From: Coprenecus sp902388455
GTDB taxonomy: Bacteria; Bacteroidota; Bacteroidia; Bacteroidales; UBA932
Assembly: GCA_963931615.1 (NCBI GenBank)
Contig: OZ007032.1
Coordinates: forward strand, 2,418,001 to 2,482,000
DNA: 64,000 nucleotides
Direction of reading: 5' to 3'
A program made the position numbers and the translations under genes. Positions within the stretch are counted from its first letter, which is position 1. Every line of letters begins with the position of its first letter. Shown here in pieces: positions 46,276 to 55,334 of this stretch. Below the pieces are notes generated by a model, which was given only the letters and a program-made list of their open reading frames with translations, was not told the DNA's origin and did not search any database.

Positions 46276-47453
46276 GAACAAATACTGCATATACTCTTTT
46301 CGGACTGCTGTCCGTGTGTCTGGCCGGCGCGGTCATAACCTCCTGCCGGGGGATTGAACCCATCACCCCCTCGACGGGCAATGAGGTGACCGACGGCTCG
46401 GATGCGGGAGAGGTCAAGGGCTTCTTCCTGCTCAACGAGGGCAACATGGGCAGCAACAAGGCCACTCTCGACTATTTCGACTATGCCACGGGGGTCTACA
46501 CCCGCAACATATTCGCAGAGCGCAATCCGGGAGTGGCCCTCGAGCTCGGGGACGTGGGCAATGACCTCGGCATCTACGGGGGCAGGCTCTACGCCGTCAT
46601 CAACTGCTCCAACCTCGTGGAGGTCATGGACGTAGAGACCGCCCGGCACATAGCGGAGATACCCCTGCCCAACTGCCGGTACATCGCCTTCGACGGTGGC
46701 TACGCCTACGTCAGCTCCTACGCCGGGGCAGTTGAATTCGACCCGGAGTACCGCAGGGGCTACGTAGCCAAGATAGACACTGTGACCATGCAGGTGGTGG
46801 ACACCTGCGGAGTGGGCTACCAGCCGGAGGAAATGGCGGTGGTGGACGGACGGCTCTACGTGGCCAATTCCGGGGGCTACATGGCTCCGGACTACGACCT
46901 CACGGTATCGGTCATCGACCTGGCGACCTTCGAGGTATGCAATGAGATAGAGGTGGCTCCGAACCTGCATCAGGTCAAAATAGGCGGAGACGGGATGCTC
47001 TACATCTCCTCCCGGGGAGACTACTACGGGCATCAGTCCTCGACCTGGGTCGTCGATCCCTCGACGGACGAGGTGGTGCGGGAGCTCCAGCTGCTGCAGA
47101 ACAGTGACATGGCAGTCTACGGCGACTCACTCTATGTCATCTCCCACTCCTGGAGCAATGTCTCCCTGGACTACAGCACCGGCTACGCCGTCTTCGACAC
47201 CCGGGAGGGCATCACCGTCACCCGCAACTTCGTCACCGACGGCACGGAAGAGGAAATCACCACCCCCCACTGCATCGCCGTCAACCCCTCCAACGGGGAT
47301 ATCTTCCTGACCGACGCCAAGGACCACGTCACCCCCGGCCGCATCCACTGCTACGGGCAGGACGGCGTCCGGAAGTGGTCGGCCACCACCGGTGATATCC
47401 CCGGTCACATAGTATTCACCCGCAAACAGTTAAAACCCATAGAAAAAATTTAA
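46272..47453 (+). CDS. btuG: Surface beta-propeller lipoprotein of BtuG type (DUF5074/YncE-like)
   Basis: 393 aa from the ATG that overlaps the btuB stop (ATGA). The lipobox is near AVITSCRG. The body has repeated blade motifs, including IYGGRLYAVINCSNLVEVMDVETARHIAEIPLPN, MAVVDGRLYVANSGGY and AVNPSNGDIFLTDAKDH. In Bacteroides the propeller lipoprotein BtuG caps BtuB at the cell surface and binds cobalamin with very high affinity. Gene order, coupling and riboswitch control make this its likely equivalent; ligand binding is inferred. Confidence 0.85.
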   Translation: MRTNTAYTLFGLLSVCLAGAVITSCRGIEPITPSTGNEVTDGSDAGEVKGFFLLNEGNMGSNKATLDYFDYATGVYTRNIFAERNPGVALELGDVGNDLGIYGGRLYAVINCSNLVEVMDVETARHIAEIPLPNCRYIAFDGGYAYVSSYAGAVEFDPEYRRGYVAKIDTVTMQVVDTCGVGYQPEEMAVVDGRLYVANSGGYMAPDYDLTVSVIDLATFEVCNEIEVAPNLHQVKIGGDGMLYISSRGDYYGHQSSTWVVDPSTDEVVRELQLLQNSDMAVYGDSLYVISHSWSNVSLDYSTGYAVFDTREGITVTRNFVTDGTEEEITTPHCIAVNPSNGDIFLTDAKDHVTPGRIHCYGQDGVRKWSATTGDIPGHIVFTRKQLKPIEKI

Positions 47454-47473
47454 ATTTTAAAATTTTTATAAAA

Positions 47474-48247
47474 ATGAGACACATTGTTAAAGTTTCCATC
47501 GCGGCCGCTGCCGCAGTTATTCTCACCGCATCATGCGAGAAACATAAGGGCTACACCACCTACAATACTCTGACTTTCGAGGGCGAGTACTGGGATGCGC
47601 TCGTGGACAATCCGCAGTACGGCGGACCTCTGCTTTACGGTGACATGGTCAGCGGAGTCGACTACAGTTGGGTCGATGAGGGCAACACCTTCCTCGCATC
47701 TGAGCTTTGCGAGAGCTACGGCGCCGCAATTTACTGGAACGGTGGCCACGCCATATCCAACTATGTAGGACAGGAGCCTACTACGGATTATACCCTACAG
47801 CTGGCCATACCCCTTGAAAGCGGTCACGACGGTTCGAAGAATTTCTGCGTACACAACGGATTCACCAGCGAATACTCCAGTGTGACAGGTTATTTCTACT
47901 TCGATGACGGTGAAAACATCAACCGCACGATTGAAAGCATGTATGTCACAAACACATCCTACTACCTCGGGGCTGTCGAGACTCTGGCCACAGACACCGA
48001 CTGGACCAAGATTACTGCAACTGGATATGATGGGGACGGTAAAGTTACCGGAACCAGTGAGTTCTACCTGACAGAAAACGGGGAAAGTATCAACGAATGG
48101 ACGCGCTGGGATCTTACATCCCTGGGCTCACCGGTAAAAGTGACGTTCGACATCACCTCTTCCATCCAGAATGAATACGGCATGGCAGTACCGGCATATT
48201 TCGCATACGACGATGTTACCGTCAAGACATTGTTTCCTTATGAATAA
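47474..48247 (+). CDS. DUF4465 surface lipoprotein in the cobamide operon
   Basis: 257 aa. Signal peptide with lipobox TASCEK near residue 21. The mature part is a beta-sandwich-like DUF4465 protein (LTFEGEYWDALVDNPQYGG, then WTRWDLTSLGSPVKVTFDI and FAYDDVTVKT). It follows btuG by 20 bp, so it belongs to the same riboswitch-controlled operon. Bacteroidota cobamide loci carry diverse accessory surface lipoproteins such as BtuH; whether this one binds cobamide directly is unknown. Confidence 0.82.
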   Translation: MRHIVKVSIAAAAAVILTASCEKHKGYTTYNTLTFEGEYWDALVDNPQYGGPLLYGDMVSGVDYSWVDEGNTFLASELCESYGAAIYWNGGHAISNYVGQEPTTDYTLQLAIPLESGHDGSKNFCVHNGFTSEYSSVTGYFYFDDGENINRTIESMYVTNTSYYLGAVETLATDTDWTKITATGYDGDGKVTGTSEFYLTENGESINEWTRWDLTSLGSPVKVTFDITSSIQNEYGMAVPAYFAYDDVTVKTLFPYE

Positions 48248-48259
48248 AACCTATCTGCA

Positions 48260-49924
48260 TTGAAACATTTTTCTGCATTCATATTTTTAATAGTTCTTGT
48301 TATTACCGGGTGCAGGGAACAGCGCGAGTCCCTGCCTCCGGTAATTGTGCTTCAGCAGCAGCTCTACGAGACTGTCGTGGGAGAGACGGTGACCGTCACT
48401 CCGGAGTACGAGAACTGCGGGGAGGAGACCGTGTATCTCTGGACCTGCGAAGGAGAGACGCTTTCCACCGGACCGGCCCTCACGTTTGAGAGCGGGGAGC
48501 GGGGAGAATACTGGATACTGCTGACGGTCGGCAATTCCGCAGGAGAGGACAGGGCCGAGCTGCGTATAGACGTCTACGAGACCATGCCGCCGGAAGTGTC
48601 CCTGCCCGGAGCCTCCCGGGGTTTCTCCGTTCTGCAGGACTCCCTCTTAGTGCTTGCGCCGGAGGTTTCTTCCGCCCTGCCTGTCGCCTATTCCTGGACG
48701 GTGGACGGGGAGGAGGTCTCCACTGACTCGGTTTACACCTTCCCTACCGGGGAGACCGGGACGTTCGAAGGAAGGCTCCGCGTCGAGAACCGGGACGGAG
48801 CGAACGAGGTGGAATTTACCGTAGAGGTACTCAGTCCCGGGGAGGCATTTTCCTGGACATTTGACCGGACGGAATACGGGGTATGCTCCGGACGGAGCCT
48901 GCTGCTGCGGCCGTTAGACATAGAGCATCCTTTCGATGCCGTGTACACCTGGAGTGTGGACGGGGCTGAGGAGCAGAGCGGGGAGGCGCCGGAATTCGTA
49001 TTTGACCTTACAGCGGAAGGTTCCCATGCCGTGAATGTGACCATGCGGAACTCCTATACCACCGCCTCGCAGGACCTTACGGTGACGGTACTGCCGGCCG
49101 AAGGGACATATTTCCGGGCGGCGGACGCCTCCAGCAGCGCGTTCATCTCCCGGGTCTGCGAATACACCCCCGCGCCGGGTCAGTTCATCAACGAGGGCTA
49201 TACCGCCACCACCATGCAGGAGGCCTGCGACTACGCCTACGGACGGTTGAGTGAGGGAGCATTTGTCTCGCTCGGGGCGTTCGGAGGCTATATCATCGTC
49301 GGTTTCGACCACAGCGTGGAAAGCGGCGGCGAGGGAGCCCTGGACCTGCAGATTACCGGCAACGCCCACAGCTCCTCGTCCGAACCCGGCATCATCTGGG
49401 TCAGCCAGGACGAGAACGGCAACGGCCTGCCCGACGACACCTGGTACGAGCTCCGCGGCTCCGAATACGGCAAACCGGAGACATGGCAGGACTATGCCGT
49501 CACCTACTACCGGCCTTCCTCCAACGGGACGAGTATCGAATGGACGGACAACAGGGGCAGCTCAGGCACCGTGGACTATATCCCCGCATACCACAGTCAG
49601 GAGACCTATTTCCCGCTCTGGATTACGGCTGACAGCTATACCCTGCGCGGTACCCGCCTCGAAGACCGCCTCGTCGACGAGAACGGCAACGGTTCCCTTT
49701 GGATAGGCCACCCCTTCGACTGGGGCTACGCCGACAACTGGAGCGGGACGGATCCCGACATCGACAAGTTCCGCATCTCCGACGCAGTCCGCTGGGACGG
49801 AGAGCCCGCCGACCTGACCTACATCGATTTCGTCAAGATACAGTGCGGAGTACAGGCCAAGGGCGGCTGGACCGGAGAGCAGTCCACCGAACTGACCCTC
49901 ATCCGCGATCTGCACATCGACTGA
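48260..49924 (+). CDS. PKD-repeat surface lipoprotein, last gene of the cobamide operon
   Basis: 554 aa, initiated at TTG (the only start giving the signal peptide KHFSAFIFLIVLVITGC with a lipobox). Three PKD/Ig-like domains cover about residues 30-285 (YLWTCEGETLSTGPALTFES, YSWTVDGEEVSTDSVYTF, YTWSVDGAEEQSGEAPEFVF). The C-terminal domain of about 260 residues has GFDHSVESGGEGALDLQITGN and DENGNGLPDDTWYELRGSE. It starts 12 bp after the DUF4465 gene. Such proteins recur in Bacteroidota B12 loci but their function is not known; a cell-surface role in capture is inferred. Confidence 0.82.
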   Translation: MKHFSAFIFLIVLVITGCREQRESLPPVIVLQQQLYETVVGETVTVTPEYENCGEETVYLWTCEGETLSTGPALTFESGERGEYWILLTVGNSAGEDRAELRIDVYETMPPEVSLPGASRGFSVLQDSLLVLAPEVSSALPVAYSWTVDGEEVSTDSVYTFPTGETGTFEGRLRVENRDGANEVEFTVEVLSPGEAFSWTFDRTEYGVCSGRSLLLRPLDIEHPFDAVYTWSVDGAEEQSGEAPEFVFDLTAEGSHAVNVTMRNSYTTASQDLTVTVLPAEGTYFRAADASSSAFISRVCEYTPAPGQFINEGYTATTMQEACDYAYGRLSEGAFVSLGAFGGYIIVGFDHSVESGGEGALDLQITGNAHSSSSEPGIIWVSQDENGNGLPDDTWYELRGSEYGKPETWQDYAVTYYRPSSNGTSIEWTDNRGSSGTVDYIPAYHSQETYFPLWITADSYTLRGTRLEDRLVDENGNGSLWIGHPFDWGYADNWSGTDPDIDKFRISDAVRWDGEPADLTYIDFVKIQCGVQAKGGWTGEQSTELTLIRDLHID

Positions 49925-49925
49925 G

Positions 49926-50018
49926 CAAACATTTTCCTGTTTCCGACAAAATCCGGGAAAAACATTTTGCTTTTTCCGACAAATTCCCGCAAAAACATTT
50001 TGCATTTTCCGACAAAGA
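49926..50018. repeat. Three direct repeats, 33-bp period, without a cognate ATPase
   Basis: AAACATTTT..TTTCCGACAAA recurs with TTCCGAC at 49941, 49974 and 50007, exactly 33 bp apart. On the minus strand each reads TGTCGGAAAATGC, reminiscent of the TGTC-AAATGC repeats of the same 33-bp period upstream of the DUF4143 ATPase at 16.7 kb. Here no ATPase gene is adjacent, suggesting a relic. Confidence 0.7.
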
Positions 50019-50045
50019 CGTATCTATATACCTGACTATAAGGCG

Positions 50046-50918
50046 CTACAGGCGCCACGACCGCGCGATATTGCGGCGGAGGGTCTGCCAGCGGGGCATG
50101 GCCTTGAACTGACGGCGGATTGGCGCGTCGTAGAGCAGGAAGAGCAACAGCAGCAGGATGCAGGCGTAGAGTACCCAGCCGTATATCTGCTTGATGCTCA
50201 CCTCCATCACCGACGGGACAAGCATGTCCATGTACTGCCCTGCATTGACGCCCTCACGCGTCACCGTCACCGGATTGAGCACGTCCCCGTAGCGGGCGAT
50301 ATTGTCCGGCATCAGCCATGCCATCCCTCGTGCATAGAGAGCTGAGCCCATGACCCCGCCGACCACCATGTGCAGCATGTTGAAGACACTGAGGGCCTGG
50401 AAGAAATGCTGGAACGTCATGATCTCCTCGAGGCACGTCATGAAAGTCGCGCTCAGCACGGCGTACGCAAAGCCCCTGAGGGCCACAGGCAGATAGAGCT
50501 GTGATATATGGATGTCCATGGATATGGTGAAATAGAACCCCGCCAGATAGCAGGCCAATGCCGCCAGTCCCACAACTATCAGCCGTATGTACGGCAGCTT
50601 CCGGACGTGCATCCACCACAGCGAGAACAGGCATCCGGCAAGTATCCCCACTAACGCCGGCCAGTCCAGCCGGACAGTCACAGTCTCCGCATAACGCATG
50701 ACTTCCCCGTAGTAAATCTCCTCCAGGGCATGCTCCACTGCCAAAATGGCCTCCACCACCGTTATCAGCAGCAGCACCGGAGCCAAGTGCCGGTATTGCC
50801 ACATGGCAGGCTCATAATACGGATGGCGGACGGTGCCCATGCGCCAGAGGCACAGCCCGAAAGTCAGCACTGCCGCAGCCGTCACCGTACACTTGTGCAT
50901 AAAAGATTTTACACTCAT
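50046..50918 (-). pseudogene. C-terminal half of an MFS (DHA2/EmrB-like) transporter
   Basis: About 290 aa from the ATG at 50918. It contains RHPYYEPAMWQYRHLAPVLL, then membrane helices and the stretch LPVALRGFAYAVLSATFMTCLEEIMTFQHFFQALSVF. These match the second half of about 530-aa Bacteroidales EmrB-like MFS proteins, including the final helix near YGWVLYACILLLLLFLLYD. The first six helices are absent and no other frame upstream resembles them, so it is probably non-functional or a degenerate half-transporter. A promoter box (51154-51161) lies 236 nt upstream, giving an unusually long leader. Confidence 0.7.
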
Positions 50919-50961
50919 AACGATTCGTTTTAATTTTTCAGTCAGGGAATAAAATAAGAAT

Positions 50962-50985
50962 ACAGCCCGTCCCGGAATTGCACCG
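50962..50985 (-). promoter_or_regulatory. Possible cobalamin-riboswitch fragment in the MFS leader
   Basis: The minus strand reads CCGGTGCAATTCCGGGACGG followed by GCTGT. It resembles the GGTGnAAnTCC core and following CnGnnC segment of cobalamin riboswitches. The downstream B12 box (GGGAAGGC, AGACCTGCC) is missing, so at best it is a truncated relic; chance is possible. Confidence 0.25.
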
Positions 50986-51153
50986 GAAAGGCAAAAAACT
51001 CTGCACACGACCGTGCGGCAATATGTTCAGAAAACTAAATCAGAGCCGCGGCTCCCCAGGCATGGAAGTCGTGAATCTTGTTCGCATAGCGGACAACAGA
51101 AAGCGTCTGAATAAGAATACACATACTTTGCAATATGGTCTCAAAAGCGGGTG

Positions 51154-51161
51154 CAAAAATA
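51154..51161 (-). promoter_or_regulatory. -7 promoter box for the truncated MFS gene
   Basis: The minus strand reads TATTTTTG, between the Rpn gene end and the MFS remnant, implying a leader of roughly 230 nt. Confidence 0.45.
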
Positions 51162-51178
51162 GTAAAAATCCGGAAAAT

Positions 51179-52084
51179 TTATTGCAGTGATGATATCTCC
51201 TCTATGGAGAGGCCGGTAATCTCAGCGATGGAGTTCAGCGGCAGACCCTTCTGCCTCATGCTGACGGCTATCTTGAGCTTCTCCTGCCTTACTCCCTGCT
51301 GGATACCTTGTTGGATGCCCTGCTGGATACCCTCCTCAAGACCCTGCTTGAGACCTTTGCGCATGGCCTCCCGCGTGGCCCCGTTAATCAGAGTCCTCGA
51401 CGTACTCACCATATCCCAGAACCTGTCGTAAAGAAGCAGCTGCTGGTCTGTGAACGCACCCTCCTCCAACTGCCTGACCGCCTTGCGTATAACCGGCACT
51501 GCCATCAGTTCCTTAGGAGCCTCGCGCGTCTTGGCGTTTATCTCTGTCAGGAAGCGCAGCCACAGCACCTGCATCTTCTTCCCGCTGTAGGACTTCGGAT
51601 TGAACTTCGGCAACTCGATGAAGATGAATCTCAGTCCGTCTATCACCTCGTCCGTCTCCTCTATCGCCACTATGCGGTAGTCATGATAGTAGCTCGGACT
51701 GTCGCTGTACACGTCGTTAACGATATTCAGCGAATACACCGGCTGGAGAAGCTCATACTCATCGCCTGTCTCCAGCTGGCTCACATACGCCTTCGAGGCG
51801 TTGAACAGCACCCTCTGCTTGAACGCCGAGGTCCACATCATCTGCATCTCCACCACGAACTGCCTGCCGCGCGCGTCACGGCAGCGCAAGTCCACCACGC
51901 TGTACTTCTTCAGCGGATTGCGCGGCATCAGCTCCGGGTCTAAATACTCCAATACTTCCTTTATCTCCTCCTCCGGTGAATCGAAGGGCAACAGAGCATT
52001 CAGGAAACTCACCACCAGGTCCCGATGCTCACCGAACACTTTCTTGAATGTAAGGTCGGCCTTTGGATCCAAATACTTGCTCAT
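51179..52084 (-). CDS. Rpn family PD-(D/E)XK nuclease
   Basis: 301 aa. It opens with YLDPKADLTFKKVFGEHRDLVVSFLNALL, the Rpn/transposase_31 signature. The nuclease motif is the aspartate in SVVDLRCRDARGRQFVVEMQM with the E-x-Q at residues 78-80. A Gln/Gly repeat (GIQQGIQQGIQQG) near residues 250-265, encoded by an imperfect 12-bp DNA repeat, precedes a C-terminal helix-turn-helix-like tail. In Escherichia coli Rpn proteins cleave DNA and are regulated by a short product made from an internal start in the C-terminal part. A TACATTTG box lies 28 nt upstream. Confidence 0.88.
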   Translation of the reverse strand: MSKYLDPKADLTFKKVFGEHRDLVVSFLNALLPFDSPEEEIKEVLEYLDPELMPRNPLKKYSVVDLRCRDARGRQFVVEMQMMWTSAFKQRVLFNASKAYVSQLETGDEYELLQPVYSLNIVNDVYSDSPSYYHDYRIVAIEETDEVIDGLRFIFIELPKFNPKSYSGKKMQVLWLRFLTEINAKTREAPKELMAVPVIRKAVRQLEEGAFTDQQLLLYDRFWDMVSTSRTLINGATREAMRKGLKQGLEEGIQQGIQQGIQQGVRQEKLKIAVSMRQKGLPLNSIAEITGLSIEEISSLQ

Positions 52085-52112
52085 CTTCAGAAAATTTATT
52101 GGTAAACGGGAG

Positions 52113-52120
52113 CAAATGTA
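52113..52120 (-). promoter_or_regulatory. -7 promoter box for the Rpn nuclease
   Basis: The minus strand reads TACATTTG, 28 nt before the start codon at 52084. Confidence 0.6.
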
Positions 52121-52298
52121 ATCAAATTCCAGGATATTGTCACCACATTTTACCCTTTGACTATCATTATTTTACAGAAATGGTAAATTCACTCCGGCTT
52201 CCTCAGCCACAACCTGCGGAACGCCCGCTCCGGAAACAGAATTTTACCGGAAATCCGCTATATTTGCCGCATGAAACATCTGTTTTTATTGTTCAATT

Positions 52299-52326
52299 TA
52301 AATTTGAAGTAAGTTTGTTAAGTTTG
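52299..52326 (+). promoter_or_regulatory. Three tandem -7 boxes before the beta-barrel gene
   Basis: TAAATTTG at 52299-52306, TAAGTTTG at 52310-52317 and TAAGTTTG at 52319-52326 all fit TAnnTTTG and precede the ATG at 52349. Spacings of 11 and 9 bp mean at most one is used at a time. Confidence 0.5.
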
Positions 52327-52348
52327 TAACATTAGAAATGTTAAATTT

Positions 52349-52879
52349 ATGAGAAATTTTTCCTTTACCCTTCTGGCAGTCCTGCTGTTCCTTGCTCCAA
52401 TCAGCAATGCTTCCGCACGCGAGAGGCACATCCAATTTCCCGAGAAGAAAGTTCTGCGCTACCAGGGAGAGTTCAGCCTGACCGGAGGACTCACCAGCTA
52501 CAGTATCAACTTCGGAGCGGACATCCTCTCCGGAATAAGGTTCAACCCGTACCTCTACGCCGGAATAGGAGTTGGCCTGGAGGCCGGAGTAGCCAACTGG
52601 ACTGCTCCGATATACGTCAATGTCAGAGGCTATGCTCCCATAGCCAAAAGAGTGAACATGTTCCTGGGCACTGACATCGGAGTAAAGCACTGGATAGGCC
52701 AGTCCATCTCCCGCTTCTATGCCGGTCCCGAATTCGGATTCAACTTCGAGCTTGGCAAAAGAATGGGTATAAACATCGGCATACAATACGATATCTGGTG
52801 CATGCCGATATCGATGGATAATGTGATAGTGAACAACAGCCTCAACACATTTGGAATCGTACTGGGACTGGTATTCTGA
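52349..52879 (+). CDS. Small outer-membrane beta-barrel-like protein
   Basis: 176 aa. Signal peptide of about 24 residues (SFTLLAVLLFLAPISNASA) and a mature part rich in alternating hydrophobic residues: GEFSLTGGLTSYSINFGADI, YAGIGVGLEAGVANWTAPIY, FYAGPEFGFNFELGKRMGIN. It ends in an aromatic residue (GLVF), a barrel-targeting feature. It resembles the small PorT/OmpA-barrel-like proteins of Bacteroidales with no known function. A decayed copy of its 3' end lies at 53106-53129, so the gene was once duplicated. Confidence 0.75.
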   Translation: MRNFSFTLLAVLLFLAPISNASARERHIQFPEKKVLRYQGEFSLTGGLTSYSINFGADILSGIRFNPYLYAGIGVGLEAGVANWTAPIYVNVRGYAPIAKRVNMFLGTDIGVKHWIGQSISRFYAGPEFGFNFELGKRMGINIGIQYDIWCMPISMDNVIVNNSLNTFGIVLGLVF

Positions 52880-52915
52880 TCATCTTGAAGCACGTCATCT
52901 CAAGCGCAAACAGCA

Positions 52916-52968
52916 ATACCTCCGGAAAGCATTGAACCCGTGAAGTTGGGACGGACTTCCGGAGGTAT
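52916..52968 (+). terminator. Inverted repeat downstream of the beta-barrel gene
   Basis: Perfect 12-bp arms ATACCTCCGGAA (52916-52927) and TTCCGGAGGTAT (52957-52968) with a 29-nt loop, followed by AATTATTTG. It is a plausible terminator, although the loop is long and the T run weak. Confidence 0.4.
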
Positions 52969-53105
52969 AATTATTTGACAAGGTCATCTCACGTGAGCAG
53001 ACAATGTTATTTTCGGGATTACATTCCAGTTTCAAGGCCGTCACACCGGACAATATCGAAAAGTTTCTGCTATAAAGCAGGGAAAAGAAAGAAGACTCAC
53101 CAGCG

Positions 53106-53129
53106 ACATTCGGAATCGTACTGGGGCTG
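53106..53129 (+). pseudogene. Relic of the 3' end of a second beta-barrel gene
   Basis: The 24 nt starting ACATTCGGAATCGTACTG match the codons for TFGIVLGL at the end of the gene at 52349-52879 with two changes. No longer reading frame survives. Confidence 0.5.
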
Positions 53130-53144
53130 TTGCTCCTGTATAAA

Positions 53145-54491
53145 CTACTTAAAAGTCACCTCGACGATATAGTCCGGCACGTTGGCAGGCATGTCGGAGG
53201 GCAGGGTCACGAAGAGGCCTTCCTTATACTGCTTGAAGCCGAGCTTCACGTCAGGCGAGCCGAAAGGAGTGACTGAGGCCACCTTGCGTCCGGCCTTGTA
53301 GGGCACGTAGATCTGTCCGTCAGAGGCGGCCTTGAAGGCGTCGGCGGGGAAGACGTGGAGCCACATCCGGTCATCCTTGTGGGTGGTCACGCCCCAGGGC
53401 TGGGGTTTCACGAGGGTGCTGCGGGTACCGTAGATGGTCTCGCCGTAGGTGCCGAGCCACTCGCCCATAGCGGCTAAGCGCTCGAGGGCCGCGGCGGGTA
53501 TGTTGCCGTCGGGCTGGGGGCCTACGTTGAGCAGCAGGTTGGCGTCACGGCCAGCAGTGGAGACGAGGTAGCGGATGAGCTCGTCCACACTCTTGTAGTT
53601 CTGGTCGGTCATCCGGTAGCCCCAGGAGCCGTTCATGGTCTGGCAGGTTTCCAGCGGAAGCGTCGTGCTGACTCCGCCGCTATGCCAGCCGGCGGTATTC
53701 TCCCCAGGGATGTCCCGCTCGAATATCTGGATGTCCTCTCCGGGATAAGGCGTGATATGGTGGTTGTTGCCGATCAGGCAGGAGGGCTGCAGTCCGTGAA
53801 TCAGCGGATACAGCTCGTCATAGCGGAAGTCGTAGGGCTGCTCGCCGTCCTCGTGGTCCCAGTTGCCGTCGAACCAGATGCAGCCCACATTGCCGTAGCG
53901 GGTCAGCAGCTCGGTCAGCTGGCATTTCATGAAGTCGAAATAGGTGTCCGGGTCGGTGGCCTCGGGACGGCCTGTCCCCTGCCCGGTACGTCCGCGCGGC
54001 GCGTCGTTGCGCCCCCAGTCGATGAGCGAGTAGTAGAAATGCAGGGCTATTCCCTGACGCTCGCACTCCTCGGCCAGCTCGGCGATGATATCGCGCTTGA
54101 ACGGGGTCGCGTCCATGATGTCGTAGTCAGTGCATTTGCTGTCGAACATCGAGAAGCCGTCGTGGTGCCGGGTCGTGATGCAGATGTACTTGGCTCCGGC
54201 GGCCTTGACGGCACTCACCCACTCAGCCGCATCGAAGTCCGCAGGATAGAAGCCCCCGGCCATCTTGCTGTACTCCTCGTGAGTCAGGCCGTTGTAGTTC
54301 AGGGCCCATTCCCCTTGACCGTACATGGAGTAAATGCCCCAGTGAATGAAAATTCCGAACCGGTTGTCCCGGAACTGCTCCTGCGCCTTGACAATCTCGG
54401 GTGAAGGCTGATAGTTCTCCTGCGCCGAGGCAGAAGAGGCGGCTATTATCCATACAGGAATAGTGATGATTAATTTCGATAATTTGCTCAT
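53145..54491 (-). CDS. GH29 alpha-L-fucosidase
   Basis: 448 aa, exported (signal through AASSASA). The GH29 barrel shows FGIFIHWGIYSMYGQGEWAL, YICITTRHHDGFSMFDS near 102-118, and the nucleophile Asp208 in GCIWFDGNWD. NLLLNVGPQPDGNIP is the conserved C-terminal barrel motif. It releases alpha-linked fucose from host or dietary glycans in the periplasm or at the surface. No SusC/SusD pair is nearby, so it is a stand-alone hydrolase here. The truncated nuclease gene lies 22 bp upstream. Confidence 0.94.
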   Translation of the reverse strand: MSKLSKLIITIPVWIIAASSASAQENYQPSPEIVKAQEQFRDNRFGIFIHWGIYSMYGQGEWALNYNGLTHEEYSKMAGGFYPADFDAAEWVSAVKAAGAKYICITTRHHDGFSMFDSKCTDYDIMDATPFKRDIIAELAEECERQGIALHFYYSLIDWGRNDAPRGRTGQGTGRPEATDPDTYFDFMKCQLTELLTRYGNVGCIWFDGNWDHEDGEQPYDFRYDELYPLIHGLQPSCLIGNNHHITPYPGEDIQIFERDIPGENTAGWHSGGVSTTLPLETCQTMNGSWGYRMTDQNYKSVDELIRYLVSTAGRDANLLLNVGPQPDGNIPAAALERLAAMGEWLGTYGETIYGTRSTLVKPQPWGVTTHKDDRMWLHVFPADAFKAASDGQIYVPYKAGRKVASVTPFGSPDVKLGFKQYKEGLFVTLPSDMPANVPDYIVEVTFK

Positions 54492-54513
54492 ATCTATTTT
54501 TTATTGTTTTTAT

Positions 54514-55329
54514 TCAACACATCTGACCTATATCCTGATGCCTTACTGCATTTTTCTTAAGGTCTATCAGGACAAAACATTTCAGTATCCGATGATAGAA
54601 GACCAAATCAAAGTGATAATATCTGTTGTTTATGGTTATATGATATTGCCGTCCTATGAAGGCAAATCCTTTTCCCAATTCCAACAGAAATGTCTGCAGA
54701 TTATCTATTAATCTCTGCTCCAAATCCTGTTCGGTATACCGGTTTTTCTCAGGTAGATTTAAAAATTCCAAAGTATACGTATCTTTTACTATATCTTCAG
54801 GCCGTTGAATAAAGGATCCTTCACGAGCAAGTCTAAGTATGCCCTCCTTATCTTTACTTGCTGCAAGCCTTAGGTATAATGCGCTGTCTATCTGCCTGCG
54901 CAATGAACGTACATTCCAGCCGGAAGCAATGCATTCTTTTTCGTAAAAACTTCGTTCCAGATCGTCTTCTATAGTAATCAGTTCACAGATATGGGACCAG
55001 CTTAATTTTTCAGACAGTGTCTGAAAATTTGGATACAGGAGATAGAATTTCCGCATATTATTCAGATTGGGATGACTATACCCCTTTCCTAATTTTGCCC
55101 GTAATATTTTTGAAAGAGATGATAGTAGAGCTGTCCCATATTTTGCTTTTGAATTTCCTTCCTGCTCGAACTCCACAATATACTTGCCTATATTCCAATA
55201 TGATGCCAACATCACTACATTCGCAGACCTGGCCAAATGTTTTTTGGCTTCGTTGACCAATGCAGCGATACTGTCTGCAAGCCGATTCAATTCCGAATCC
55301 ACCGGTTCTACATTCATCTCATCTCTCAT
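54514..55329 (-). pseudogene. DUF1016/YhcG-type PDDEXK nuclease, C-terminally truncated
   Basis: 271 aa. The N-terminal DUF1016 region (ANVVMLASYWNIGKYIVEFEQ, YGTALLSSLSKILRAKLGKGYSHPNLNNMRKFYLLYP) is followed by the nuclease domain up to YHFDLVFYHRILKCFVLIDLKK and HQDIGQM, where a stop interrupts the conserved H-x-D-x-GQM motif. Intact homologues continue for some 70 or more residues. Codon use is AT-rich relative to the flanking fucosidase, a sign of transfer. The IS5-family remnant abuts its 5' end, 5 bp upstream of the ATG, so its promoter is displaced. Activity is doubtful. Confidence 0.8.
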
Positions 55330-55334
55330 CTCTG

